Below, piece by piece: positions 43,013-55,100 of a DNA stretch of 64,000 bases. The notes beneath the pieces are model-generated. The model saw only the letters and a program-made list of their open reading frames with translations, searched no databases and was not told the DNA's origin. The position numbers and the translations under genes were made by a program. Source of the DNA: Rhizophagus clarus (taxonomy: Eukaryota > Glomeromycota > Glomeromycetes > Glomerales > Glomeraceae); contig BLAL01000012.1 in NCBI GenBank assembly GCA_015698045.1, positions 1,612,001 to 1,676,000 on the forward strand, given 5' to 3'. Position 1 is the stretch's first letter. Every line of letters starts with the position of its first letter.

Positions 43013-44389
43013 TCAATCCCATTCGAAACCATCATCACGATTATCACGATGTAAATTATTGTGATTTTTAATTATTCCTTCTGCTTCATATTTTCTTATT
43101 AAATCATCCATACGTACAGCTGATTTCTTATCAAAGCTTAATAATATAGGACTTACACCTTTCCAATTATCAAAAAAAAATCTTAAAAGTTTAGAAGAAG
43201 GACTATCAACAAATTGAAATTTAAATTTAAATAAATTAGCTGGTGATGATTTAGTTAATGTTTCAAAAAACAATTTCCAATTATAAAGATACTCAGTAAT
43301 AATAAACAATACTTTTAAATGCTGACAATTAATTAATACTTTTTCAAGTTCCAAGATATCCCAATTACTAATTATTAATTTAAGATATTTAAGATTTGGA
43401 CAATTCCGATGAATAGCTTGAATAATTGCTGCACATTTATAATATTTACAATAATCAATTTTGATTTCAATAAGTGACCCGCTTGTACTTTTAATTAAAG
43501 ATGCTAAAGCTTTCTCTGAAAAATATTTAACCCTCAAAATTTCTAAGTGAGGTAAGGAAAAATTCCAAAAAAAGTCCATCTTACTTTTGTCATTTAATTC
43601 CAATACTTTTAAATTCACAAAAGACGAAAGAATTTTTGTGGGTGGTTTAGTTATCTTAAAATAATATATGGTATTGGAATGCTTAGTCAGTGAATTTTCA
43701 ATCATTTCATTAAATGATGAAGTGTGATAACTATAATCTATTAAACTAATATAAAATAAATTTTCTTGAGCTTCGATTAATCTACCAATTCCATTATTAT
43801 TATAATTACAACCACCAAAATAAAGTTCCAATTCTTTAATTGATTTGCAAATTTCTATTAACCTGAATAAAACATGATCGTTTATATCAATACTACAACT
43901 AATGAATTTGATTTCTGAAAAGCAATGTTCGGTTCCAATAAAATCCATTTTATAATCAAATCTTTTTGGTATATAAAGGTGTGTAAATTTCATATTTTCA
44001 TTAATAAAAAGTTTGAGTATTTCATTTTTAATTATAGGAATTTTGGATTTTTCTTTAAAAGTGTCAATTACTTTTTGGATTATATTAAAATTTAAATGTT
44101 TACAATAACTAATATAATTGAACAAAGGTTTTTGATATGAATTTATCGATAAATTCTGTTGACTTAAATTATTTATTGATTCATCTGATAAATGGGATAT
44201 GATTATTTTTAATAGTGATTTTTTATTCTTTTTTTGTAATTTTAAGAATTTCCAGGGATCATTCCATAAAATTGGAACTGTTATCTCACAACAAACTCTA
44301 TTAACTGATAGACATGAACTTAGTGTCTTTTTATCATTTCTTAATTCTTCAATTATTAAATGAAGAACATCTCCGTTTAAATTTGTCAT
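43013..44389 (-). CDS. F-box/LRR-like protein 3
   Basis: An intact 458-residue paralogue starting MTNLNGDVLHLIIEELRNDK. The F-box region ends with CEITVPILWNDPWKFL. Middle repeats include FVNLKVLELNDKSKMDF and NCPNLKYLKLIISNWDILEL. The C-terminus has FFDNWKGVSPILLSF and YEAEGIIKNHNNL, like its neighbours. A probable substrate adaptor of an SCF ubiquitin ligase; the target is unknown. It has the duplicated upstream block at 44457-44550. The Gly in LNGD replaces the Arg of the other copies. Confidence 0.87.
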   Translation of the reverse strand: MTNLNGDVLHLIIEELRNDKKTLSSCLSVNRVCCEITVPILWNDPWKFLKLQKKNKKSLLKIIISHLSDESINNLSQQNLSINSYQKPLFNYISYCKHLNFNIIQKVIDTFKEKSKIPIIKNEILKLFINENMKFTHLYIPKRFDYKMDFIGTEHCFSEIKFISCSIDINDHVLFRLIEICKSIKELELYFGGCNYNNNGIGRLIEAQENLFYISLIDYSYHTSSFNEMIENSLTKHSNTIYYFKITKPPTKILSSFVNLKVLELNDKSKMDFFWNFSLPHLEILRVKYFSEKALASLIKSTSGSLIEIKIDYCKYYKCAAIIQAIHRNCPNLKYLKLIISNWDILELEKVLINCQHLKVLFIITEYLYNWKLFFETLTKSSPANLFKFKFQFVDSPSSKLLRFFFDNWKGVSPILLSFDKKSAVRMDDLIRKYEAEGIIKNHNNLHRDNRDDGFEWD

Positions 44390-44550
44390 ATTTTTGTTAA
44401 AGAAAGAAAAAAAAATAAATATTATTATTTTTTGGTTGGGTATTTGGGTTGGTAAGGGCGCTAAAAAAAATGATTAAACAAACTTTGTATGACATGTTTT
44501 AACACTTCGCAGTTTGCCGTATGTTACACAGAACCTTACATAGCGATTTA

Positions 44551-45018
44551 TGTAACACACTTGTTAATTGATTTTTGTTGATTGCAGCTGCAGGCACAGT
44601 AAATTCGACGATTTGCAGGCTTCAGATTTTATGACTAACCATAATAAGTCAAATCAAAATTTTTATTTAACTTATTAAGGATAGTAGGTTTCGGTTTTGC
44701 CGATCCTAAATTGCATGGTTTTTAAAAGAACGAATTTTGTTTAATGTCCAATAAAAAAAAAAAAGAAAATTTTAATTGATCAACATCATATATTTTACCT
44801 GTATGTACAAATTTATAATTTGACACTCTAAACTTATTTAGAAGAGTTAAGTAAAATTGAAGAGAAGTCGAAACGGAATCGGAAGAAGTGTCACCATTTC
44901 AAAATTTCATTTAAGCAATAGGTCAGAATATTTAATTGGTTTAATGTAATAAATAACATACATATTTTCATTTGTGCATAGAATGAGCCATTTCAACAAA
45001 AAGAATGTGAAATTATGT
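44551..45018. other. Intergenic, no gene seen
   Basis: AT-rich sequence between F-box gene 3 and the degenerate hAT-like element; no supported features. Confidence 0.4.
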
Positions 45019-45672
45019 GAGGAGTAATTGAAACTAAACAAAACCGGTTAATGTTATCCGTTTAATTGATTAAGCGGTAAAAATAATAATTTAGCCGGTT
45101 AATTTAACCGATGAAGCTAATTCTGCCCGGAATTATGATTTAATCGTAATGCGTTAATTCCGGTCAAATTTAATGCCGGTTAGAAATAAGGCCAGAACAT
45201 CTTTTAAAAGACCCATGAATCCGGAACACAATTTAAACATCACGTTATTATATCATTAGTTGCTGTGTTTTTGGACTAAACTTGAATTATTATTATTTTT
45301 TGTTTCTTTACCTCCGGTTAATACTGTTTATTTTACTCTAGTTTCTCAAGTTTGAGTGGAGCTTACGGAATACACACAGCGACATGATATATATCTATGT
45401 CACGTGATATAATATATGTTAAACTACTTTGGAAAACCAAAAATGTGATTTTAAATAACTTATTTGGATAAATGACAATTGAATTTATGAATGTACTTGT
45501 GAAATTTTTATGCTAAATGCCGGTACTAAACAGAAGTAAAAATTTTATGCGAAAATCTATTACGGTTATATACGCCGGTACAGTACGTGATACGTAATTA
45601 CGTACGAACATCTTTAATAAACAAGTAACTTTTTTTACATTAGAAAGCCTTCTTTTATAAAAAAACTAGGTG

Positions 45673-45703
<31 letters not shown>

Positions 45704-45940
45704 AAGGGTCGTCTGGATAATTTACAGATTGCCTGATAACGGTCAAAGTTATCTGTCATCCCTCTTTTCATAAAAAAAAATTTTTTTCACCTTTAAATGG
45801 AGCACTTTATTGAAACGAACGTTTTTATTAATAAAATGAAAAAAAAAATTGTATTTTAAATAAAATTAAAAAAAAATATATAAACGGTTTATTAACCGAT
45901 TATTAACCGATTAAAGATTTTTGTATCAGTTTCAACCTCT
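45019..45940. mobile_element. Degenerate hAT-like element
   Basis: The ends carry related TIRs (left GAGGAGTAATTGAAACT, right AGTTTCAACCTCT) and dense subterminal AACCGGTTAA motifs like those of the 40538-41792 element. A possible 8-bp duplication (AATTATGT / GATTTTGT, 6 of 8) flanks them. There is no coding region. It contains a TA microsatellite at 45673-45697. Confidence 0.45.
45673..45697. repeat. TA dinucleotide microsatellite
   Basis: An uninterrupted run of about 12 TA units inside the degenerate hAT-like element. Confidence 0.95.
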
Positions 45941-46214
45941 GATTTTGTTTTTAAACTTAAGCATCTACTTTTTTTTTATTGCAGAATATTAGCTTTTAGA
46001 AGATAAACTTAAACTGAAATTTATAAATATTTTAAAAAGATGGTTGAATAATAAGAAACTGCTCAGCAGGTGATGCCAATTAATAGAGTGTAAAAATATT
46101 TTATGATGAATAAATAAAAATATGGTAATGGATTAATTGCAGTAATTGAAGGAGGTGGTGGTAAATTGTTAATTGTACTCAAACTCAATAATTGATAAAA
46201 TTTGGAAATGCGAT

Positions 46215-46262
46215 TTTATGAGCCGGGTAGCGGAATCGAACCATCATTCGTTTATAAGACTC
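46215..46262 (-). other. tRNA 3'-half-like fragment
   Basis: On the minus strand GGTTCGATTCC matches the pol III B-box/T-loop consensus and is followed by GCTACCCGGCTC, which looks like an acceptor arm. A CTTATAA stretch could be an anticodon loop, but its stem does not pair, and no A-box or matching 5' acceptor GAGCCGGG was found upstream. Probably a decayed tRNA or SINE end. Confidence 0.3.
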
Positions 46263-46724
46263 TTACATTATATATATGAACATCATTAACCACCATCACT
46301 TCTACTACTCACTTTTATCATCGTAGACTTCTATCATCGTTATAATTATCATAAATTACTACTATCGCTACTTAATGAACAATTTTTGCAGTTTCCCATG
46401 TATCTTGCTTTTCCATACAATATGATAGATAGCATGAAACCGATTATATAAAAAAGATACCGTAATTTTCATTCTGAAATCTTTCTATATCACAATGGAA
46501 TAAACGTCGAAGATCACCGTTATTTTGATTTTAACCCCCTGTTGCACTAAGACTAAGTGTGCCTTTATACTAATTTTATAAAATTGCAGGTGATTAGCTG
46601 AGTTTATAAATGACTGGGAATCTTCTTTTACTTATTCCTTGGTCTCGTATAGATAATCGGAAATCTCTAATTTTAGTTCAATCACATGTTATTTTAATGA
46701 GTGCCACGCTCCTGGGGAATTACC

Positions 46725-46855
46725 CATTTATTCCATGAGGAGTTGGGAATAACAAAGAGGTTTTTTCCCGAAGGGAAAAACCCATGGCATTCCCCTCCTC
46801 ATGGAATTCGGGAAAAAAAACCCTTGTTATTTCCAACTCCCCATGAATAAATAAT
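46725..46855. repeat. Long hairpin / foldback MITE
   Basis: The arms CCATGAGGAGTTGGGAATAA (from 46733) and TTATTTCCAACTCCCCATG (to 46845) are complementary and extend inward through GGTTTTTTCCCG / CGGGAAAAAAAACC. The loop has its own CCATGGCATTCCCCTCCTCA palindromic content. Non-coding. Confidence 0.8.
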
Positions 46856-47058
46856 ACTTATCGTTTAAACGATTAGGAATATGCGGGATTTTAATAACCG
46901 ATATTTTTATAAGAATCCATTATTGTACAATATTGAAATCAGTATTAGTAGCATTAATTTCTATTAGTCGCCGCATTATTCCTAATGATTGAACAATAAC
47001 TTAAATACTGGTGTTTAACAAAATTTATTGTAAAATTTCCTCTTAAATTTCTAACTTC

Positions 47059-47325
47059 TTAATAATTATCCAATTCAATATTATCACAATTTTTAATTAT
47101 TCCTTCATCTTCATATTTATGTAGCAAATATTTTATATCATTAAACGAGTTTTGGCGCGAACAAAAATGCTCCATTGTATTATTGAAATTTAAAAATATA
47201 GGACGCTTACCTTTCCAATTATCAAAAAATAATTTTAATTTTAAGGATTCTAATTTAGGTTTTAATTCAGTATCAAAAGAATGAAACTTAAATTTAAAAA
47301 AATTATTTGGTGAAGATTTAAAAAC
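47059..47325 (-). pseudogene. F-box/LRR-like protein, C-terminal fragment
   Basis: Only the last ~88 codons of the family remain: KSSPNNFFKFKFHSF, LKLFFDNWKGKRPIFLNFNN and YEDEGIIKNCDNIE before TAA 47059. Similarity stops abruptly near 47325, in the segment where paralogues read EILTKSSP. The 5' part is absent, so this is a truncated duplicate. It carries a local insertion (EHFCSRQNSFNDIK) not seen in the other copies. Confidence 0.8.
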
Positions 47326-47879
47326 CCATAAGAATTTACCAAAAGTTCAAGAAAGAAGAAGCCAGAATGTTAAATTTATGGAAATTGATGAATGAAAAAA
47401 ATAAATAAAATCATAAACTGATATACGCATCAATATCCCAAGGTTCCAAGTAAGAAATAGGTGAAAAGTATCGATTTTGAATAATATGTTAGAAATATTT
47501 TTTAAAACGCAATTGTTCATATTGAATGTGTATTTATAAATTCCAAGTTAGCGATACGTCAAAGAGATAATATTGGACCGCAAAAATTTTTAAAAATAAA
47601 TTACTACCCGGCCCAGAACTGGATTCTGACATGAACAAGGAACAATTTCAATTTCCGAAAATGATTTAGAAGATTTAGAAATATTATTCATATCGTAACT
47701 GGTCAGAATTTGTTACTAAAAGCGATATTTGAAAAATTTCTTGTAACAAACAACTTACCACTGCGATCTTAATGTATATCTGTCAGAATTTCAAAGTTAA
47801 AAAAAAATTTTCGTGAACTTTTCAATTTTCTTGGAATGCATACCTAAAGAGTATATCTGATATAGAAAGTGAGTAAGTA

Positions 47880-48370
47880 ATGTAATCATAAAATTACGGT
47901 ACGTAACGTAAAGTGAAAATTTCTTCCATCTCACGTTACTTATAAATGTCACGTGATTAGTACAGATCTTGTGGCTTTTATTTGCCATTGTTTGCCATCA
48001 ATTTCTCCCACGAATCCTCAATATTTTTAAAGAACTAAGTGTAGAATATTGTTATTAAGCTATAACCTATTTTTTATCTACAATAAACGTGTATTTGAAA
48101 CTATTTCGTTAAAAATAATGTTTATTTATTATTAAAATTGATTTTATTTTAATAAATGTAAAATATTGATTTATAAATAAATGTGATCAAAAAATTTATT
48201 TAAAATAAATTTTAAGGTAAATGTTACAGTACGCGCGAAACAATTAGATCACGTGACAAAATTAGGAAGTAACGTAAGGTAAAAAAATTTCATCTTACCA
48301 GTTACGTCCTGTGCCTTCATTTAAAGGGGAGTAACGTAATTACGTAATTTTGCCACTTTACGCAGGCATC
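47880..48370. mobile_element. Candidate foldback/TIR element around CACGTGA motifs
   Basis: AAAATTACGGTACGTAACGT (near 47888) and ACGTAATTACGTAATTTT (near 48335-48352) form outer arms. Inner arms share CGTTACTT and TCACGTGAT in inverted order (47935-47958 and 48249-48275). The middle is plain AT-rich DNA. No target duplication is clear. Confidence 0.5.
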
Positions 48371-48551
48371 AATCGTTACATATCATTTATTATTTGTGGT
48401 AAAATGATAAAATTTGAGTATTTTTAACATGTGATGTTACCTTTATTAAATAAAGAATTTTTAAAACAATAAATTTTGTTTTTAAAATAAAATGTTGGTT
48501 CCCTACCAAAAAAATACAAAATTATAAATAATTATATGATTAATTAAATAA

Positions 48552-50534
48552 CTAATCTCTTTTTGATTTTTGATCATCAGACGAATGTCTTATAAGAGAA
48601 TGAAATAAATTAATTAATTTAGCTAAAATAACTCCAATAATACTAAGAATAATACTTAATAAAATAGCGTAAATATCAAGATTATATGCTCTAATAAATC
48701 CCACTCTGGATTCAGCAGGAAACAATTCCTTTAAAAAGTCATCATTAATATATTCAACAAAAGTACTACTATGCAAAACATATTCAATTAAATCAGCAGC
48801 TCTATACTTTCTCTTACTATTAATTTTAGCTATAACTTTAATTTTTTCTAAATTTTTCTTTACGTTCTCATCTTTTAATAACGAATCTACCTTATTTAAA
48901 ATTTCATTAACATCCAAATTATCTATGCTTAATGATAATGCCACCCCGGTTGAAATCAATTTTTGAGCATTACCCATGTTATCAGCACCAAAAGGCAAAA
49001 CCAACATAGGAGTACCAGTATATAAAGATTCTTGAGAACTTACTGAACCTCCATGGCCAAAATATAACTTTGTATTGGTATGATTAAGTACAGTGAATTG
49101 TGGAACGAATTCTGCAATATGGATATGTGGATGTTCATTATTTAGAATTGGGGAAGTTTGAACTTGAGTACCATCAGATAACTTTAATGTAGGATGGAAA
49201 TCATTTTTTGATGTCTCAACTAATGACCAAACTACGCCATCAACTACTTTTTTATCGACCGCTTCTATGAATGATTGTAAAAGTTTACTATTATTGTCAA
49301 TAGTTGTGAAGAAACGTGTGCCAAAAGCTACATATAAAACGCGTTCGTGTCCATTTATAAAATCAGAAAGTTCAGGTGTGAGTGGTGGATATACTTCTGA
49401 TAATACCGGACCAATTTCCTAATAATTAAAGAGGGAGTTAAATATTATTATTTATCAAATTTAATAGTATTATTTACCTGAATATACGGTGGTAAAGTTT
49501 GAGGTAACTATAAGTAAAAATAAAAATAAAAATAATCGTTTTTAATAATTTGAATAGTCTTATTTATAACGAATCATTTATTTATAATTACCTCAAAACC
49601 GAAGAAAGTATCAACCAAAATTAATGAGGCTTTTACACTTCTTCCAGGAATAATATAACCGGGTTCAACATTCATTTGTTTTCTTATATCATTTAAATAA
49701 TTCATGACGCCACTTAACGAATAAAAAACTCGAATAAGTTGAATGAAATTACATCTGAATCTTTCCGATATTGATTCATTTTCTAATGAGATGTTACATC
49801 CGATCAACGGATCAGATTTATACGGTTTAGGATCCATTGCTGAATATATATGCAAAAGAAGAGAATTTTTAATGATAATTTTTTAAAAATAAATAAAAAA
49901 AAAAAAAAAAGAAATTTTGTAATTACTTCGAAGTGCTGATGTGATTCCAATAATGGGTTTCTTCAGGGCGTGAGCAACATCTATACAGGCATCATTTAGT
50001 AATAAATCGCAAAAGAATAAATCAATATTATATTCCTCAGCAACACTCTTGTACTTTTCATATGTTCTTTTATAGGATTTTACGCCTAATTCTATAAGTT
50101 TTGACATCTTTTTATAATCAAGTACTTCTTTATCGATTACAACTCCAATATCTCTTAATCCCCTCTTAGGACCTAATGAAATTTGCTTGATAGCTGGATA
50201 TTCTAATGACAATTCATTTTCTCCTGTCTCTAATAAAGTTATCTGTATATAAAGAATGAAATTATGAACAAGTTGATCTAATACATGTTGAATAAACAAA
50301 AATCCTTACATTATAACCTCTTTCAGCCAATATCGCGGCAATATCTAACATTGGTTTAACATGACTTCTTCCGCCTGGAAAAGAACCCAACAAAATATTT
50401 TTAGGTATGTTTGAACGATCTATATCAACTCCCCTAGGAATATAATTTTGGGTCGCAGAATTGACGTTGACATACAGTACTAAAATTAATTGAAAAGATA
50501 ACAGTATTAATAAAAGTGAATTTCTTCTAATCAT
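48552..50534 (-). CDS. UDP-glycosyltransferase (GT1-type), five exons
   Basis: Exons: 50534-50310, 50242-49927, 49839-49592, 49507-49478 (30 nt, LPQTLPPYIQ) and 49418-48552. All introns (67, 87, 84 and 59 nt) start GT and end AG, and the frame closes at 561 aa. The N-terminus has a signal-peptide-like hydrophobic stretch (LLLILLSFQLILVLYV). GSFPGGRSHVKPMLDIA fits the acceptor-side start of UGTs. The donor-binding region is VLYVAFGTRF and then FVPQFTVLNHTNTKLYFGHG with GGSVSSQESLYTGTPMLVLP. A C-terminal membrane helix (YAILLSIILSIIGVILAKLI) and a Lys/Arg-rich tail follow. It probably transfers a sugar from a UDP-sugar to a lipid-like acceptor in the ER lumen (family knowledge). The substrate is unknown. 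The catalytic-His position was not mapped with certainty. Confidence 0.85.
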
Positions 50535-52169
50535 TTTTCTTGTTGATTATAATAAATAAATTTCAATTTAAATATTAACTACAGCCCTTTTTAAATAATA
50601 TAATATTCCGTGAATTTATCCGATGGTATATTTAATTCTTGTGATTCAAAATTTATTTTTTTATTACATTCACATGTATAATCCTTATTAATCTTTTATT
50701 TGGTTTACAAAATTGGAATAAAAACTTCAGTCACTAGTTAAAATTCGGTAAATCGATAATTAACTGTGTGACTTAATTGATGTGCGTCAATTTAAAATTT
50801 TAGGGTTCATAATCATTTTACGTAATTTAAAAATTTTTTTTTTCTTGCTATTATGCGCAGCAAAAATACATGTAAATTGAAATGGCATACTACTATACTT
50901 CGTTTTTCTTTTTTTTTTTTAAAAAAAAAAAACTCGTCTAATATTAGTAATATTAGGCAGTCTTCTCGATTTCATTTCTCTGATCGGCATTTTTTTAAAG
51001 CCGGATGTTGATCATGGTGTCGTAGATTTTAAATGTGCCCTGTAAGGTGATGATATGTGTAGGGATCATTATGTCATGTATGTCATGTAACAGTCTAATA
51101 TTGGTACTTTATACTAACTAGTACAATTGATGCGGCTCATGTATTAATAAAATTATTTGTAATAATAATAATATACGAATGTTTATCTTTTCGATCGTCA
51201 AAAAAATAATATCAATGTACTTTATATTCTTGAGAACTAATCGGTTGATCTCAATATTTCCTAATAATTTATTCCCGATAATTTCGATAATTTCTAATCT
51301 GGGTCATGAGATTTCGGAATTTAGATTTTGTCGGATTATGGGGTTCGGGAATCGGGATTATGCCGTTTCTGGATTTTGGCATTTTGGTGATTTACGCGAC
51401 AGGTCTACCAGGTGTGGGGAATTCTTTTCTTTACTTTATGTATAATTTGAATTGGTTACCTATTATTTAGTCAAATAAATCTTTAAATTAAATAATTTAT
51501 CATATTATTGATTAGACAAATTCATCAATTAATTGTTCCGATATTAATTCTGAAAATAGCGATAAATCAAAGATAAATAAACGATTTATGAGTCTTAATA
51601 TCAATAATTTACCATTATATAACTATTTAGTTATTCATTTATGTCAAAATAAGCGACATTAGTTTGTTAAATAAATTAGAAATGGTTTGTGTTAATTTAG
51701 TATGTTTTCTACTATTATTTATATTATTCTAAAATTATTTTATATACTTTTTATCGCTCATGTGATAAGATCATTTAGACTTTATTGTCCGTTATTATTT
51801 ATTATTTAGTCAAGTTTATTTCATCAACGATCAACAAATTGCATGCATCTTTAATGATTGGTCACATTTTCATCCAATCATTAAGGTCCTGTGATTTGTC
51901 GATATCACCTTTTGGCGGTATATGAAAATAAACTTGCACGAATGATAACAAAGTAAATAGTCCTTTCGAAAAAGCTTTTTTTATAAACTATTTTGGAATT
52001 AATCGATTTACAACAAATTATTTTGGAATTAATCAAAAACTTTTTCCATAAAATGATTTTGGAATTAATCAATTGCGCCCACTGCTGTACAACCTTTATT
52101 TGTTATATAAAATTGACCAGGTTGACTTTTTCAAAAATTATTCATATATTTTGGCTAAAATATACTAAA
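50535..52169. other. Divergent intergenic region, no gene seen
   Basis: Lies between the UDP-glycosyltransferase gene (minus) and the ATPase gene (plus) and should hold both promoters. Homopolymer runs occur near 50910-50930. A frame at 51179-51445 is not protein-like. No clear motif was found. Confidence 0.4.
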
Positions 52170-55100
52170 ATGTCCTTGGACGATCTTAGGGATCAAATTC
52201 TTTCGAATTTCAATGAGGAAAGAGTTAAAGTCAATCAAAGACTTTTGATTGATAAGATTTTAGCTCGGTAAAATTTTAATTTACTCTTATGATTGTAGCA
52301 TTTTTTTTTTTGTAATTTTTACATAAAGAAAAAAAAATCTTTTTGAATCAGATACTCATCAGAGTTCGTAGTATATCGAGAGTTAATGCAAAATTCTGGT
52401 AAAAAATTTATCATTTCTTAACTTTTAATTTATAATATGATGAAAGATTAATTACTGTGTTATGTTAAATAAAGATGACGCGAAATCATCAAGCATCCAG
52501 ATTGTATTTAAAACAGAAAATAATAAGGTTACACGAATCCTATTCAAAAATAATGGGTTCGATTTTAGACTTGAGGATTGGAATCGATTAAAGACTATTG
52601 CTGAAGGAAATCCAGATGAGCAAAAAGTACTGTTGTTTTATTAATCATATCATTCGATTTAGATTTTATCGCTAATATTACTTTAATAATGTTAACAGAT
52701 AGGAGCCTTTGGAGTCGGTTTTTATTCGTTGTTTTCATTTTGTGAAAATCCATTGTAAGTAATTACAAAGAGATGATTTACTCATTCCTTTATTAAATAC
52801 GACTATTATTGAACACAAATCCATGTTTCGTTTTATAGTGTCTCTTCTGGTGGACAAGGTATGGCTTTCTATTGGCGTGATAACCAATTATATACAAAGC
52901 AGGGACCAATTGAAGATATTGACAAAGATTGGACTACGTTTTTAATGGACACAAGAGTACCTATAGAGGTAAATATTCATTCAAATTTGTTATTTATCTA
53001 TAACGTTATTAATATTTAGCGTCTCATTTTTTATAATAATTAGTTACCAGAAGTTGAAGAATTCGCCCGATTTTTGGCTAATTCACTGGTATATTATCTG
53101 TTAGTAATATTTACCATAATTATGTAATGTGAATTCATAGGTTTATTTTTTTTTTTATAAATGATGATAGGTGTTTACAGTAAATCTTCAAGAAATAACA
53201 GTGTACTTTAATGACACAATGCGCATGCAATTATCAAAGAAAATGCAAGAACCGAAATTGATGGTTATCAAATCTGAATATGACGTGTTTTCTCCACAAA
53301 AATTATTTCATCTTACCTCAATAGATGTTAGAGATGTCCAATTAAGCGTGAAATATCAAGCAGAAGAATCATCAATGTTTTTTAGAATTGCTAGTGGAAA
53401 TTTAGATGTTACAGTCAGTGATACATTTTCTGTAGAAATGGAACGAATTGTCAAAAAGAAACCTCCAAATAGGACAATTATTCAAATGATTTTTACCGGA
53501 TTCGATGAACATAATTTATCTAGAGATCTACGTAAAAATATTTCACCAGTCTTTAATGATTTAATCAGATATCCAGAACAAGGAAGATTATATATTGGTT
53601 TCCCGACTCATCAAACTACTGGATGTTGTTCTCATTTAGCAGCTCGAGTAATTCCTACCGTATGTATACTTTGAGGATTGAGCTTCTAATAACATGAATC
53701 TATATTAATTTATTAATTAACGTTCATATTATTTAGATGGAACGAGAATCAATTGATTTAGCGAATAAGATATTATTTAAATATAACAGTGAGATGTTGT
53801 GTTTAGCAGGAACGTTATGTAGAATTTTGTATGAAGATGAAATGGATCAAATAAAACAGTTATTTAATGAAAGGATTAGAACCATAACTAAAAAAGAAGA
53901 CATAAAATCTATTCGTGAATTGTTTGAGAAACGAGCAGCACATGCGTTAACGCACTTTACATTTAATCAAAGCACACCAAATGAGCAAGTTAGTAAAATA
54001 TCTGAATCACAATTTTTTAATTGTTTGAAAGAAAAATTGTCGATTTTATCAACAAATGGGGTACTTCCAATATCTGATGTTCGCATGCCTAACTCAGAGA
54101 TGGTTGACTTCATAAAAATAATTCCACTTGTTCCTGAAATTATATTGAAACAATGTAATTCTTTTTTCAAAAAAGCAAAAAATACAATGAAGCTTATAAT
54201 AGAGTTAACTTATCAAGATGTTTTATACGAACTGAAAAACCGTACATTTTCTGAAGATGAATTGGTTAAACTTTTGAAATGGTGGATTTCTTACAGAACA
54301 AATGATAGTAAATTTATAAAAAACAAAAATAAGCCCATAGAAAATAAGAATAAAAAAAAGAGTCTCAGCTTTATTACCGTTGATCCTACAGTAGAGTTTA
54401 TGAAATTTGCACGTATTGACGATAGACCCTTGAATACATTTCGTTATTTCTTAAATCCAGGCATAATTCCCCCAGATGTTGAGATTCCAGATGAAGTATT
54501 GCCATATACAATCACTAAAAATTTTGAAAGTCAGGATCTTAAAAAATGGTTTAGATGGTCAGAATTAACTTTGGTTGATTGGGCAAAATTTATTATAAAC
54601 AAACCTGATTTGGAAAATGACCCTACATTTGCTAAGAAAGTTCACCAAATTTTAGCAAGAAATTTAAATAATACTTCTAAAGATAATAAAGAAATCATTC
54701 GTCAGTTATTCGTTCAAAAGAAATGCATTCCGACTATTTCAGGAATGAAGATCCCAAATGAGGCTTATTTTGAAAATGTTAATCTATTTCCCGACTTACC
54801 AAAAATCGATTTTGAAAAACCTTTAAGCGTTAGGAATTTAATGGAGCTTTTCGGTGTTCGAAAGGTAATCTAAAACGAACGAAAATGTTTTATTCAAATT
54901 AATGTATAACATTTAAATAATTAAGCCTGCTGATTTTAAATTTATTTATAGGTCGTTGAATTAGGAATCATTTTTGATCGTCTTAATGATCAAGGAGATT
55001 GGGATCATATGCAACTTATAAAATATTTAGTTTCAATGCACGATGATCTTAAGGAAGAAGAAATAAAGATATTAAAAGACAAACCCATTTGGCCTAAGGA

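Noticed and set aside
46215-46262. Complete tRNA gene
   Set aside because: Only the B-box and 3' acceptor side are present; the anticodon stem does not pair and the 5' half is missing.
51179-51445. 88-residue plus-strand frame
   Set aside because: No family features, low-complexity start and no support from neighbours.
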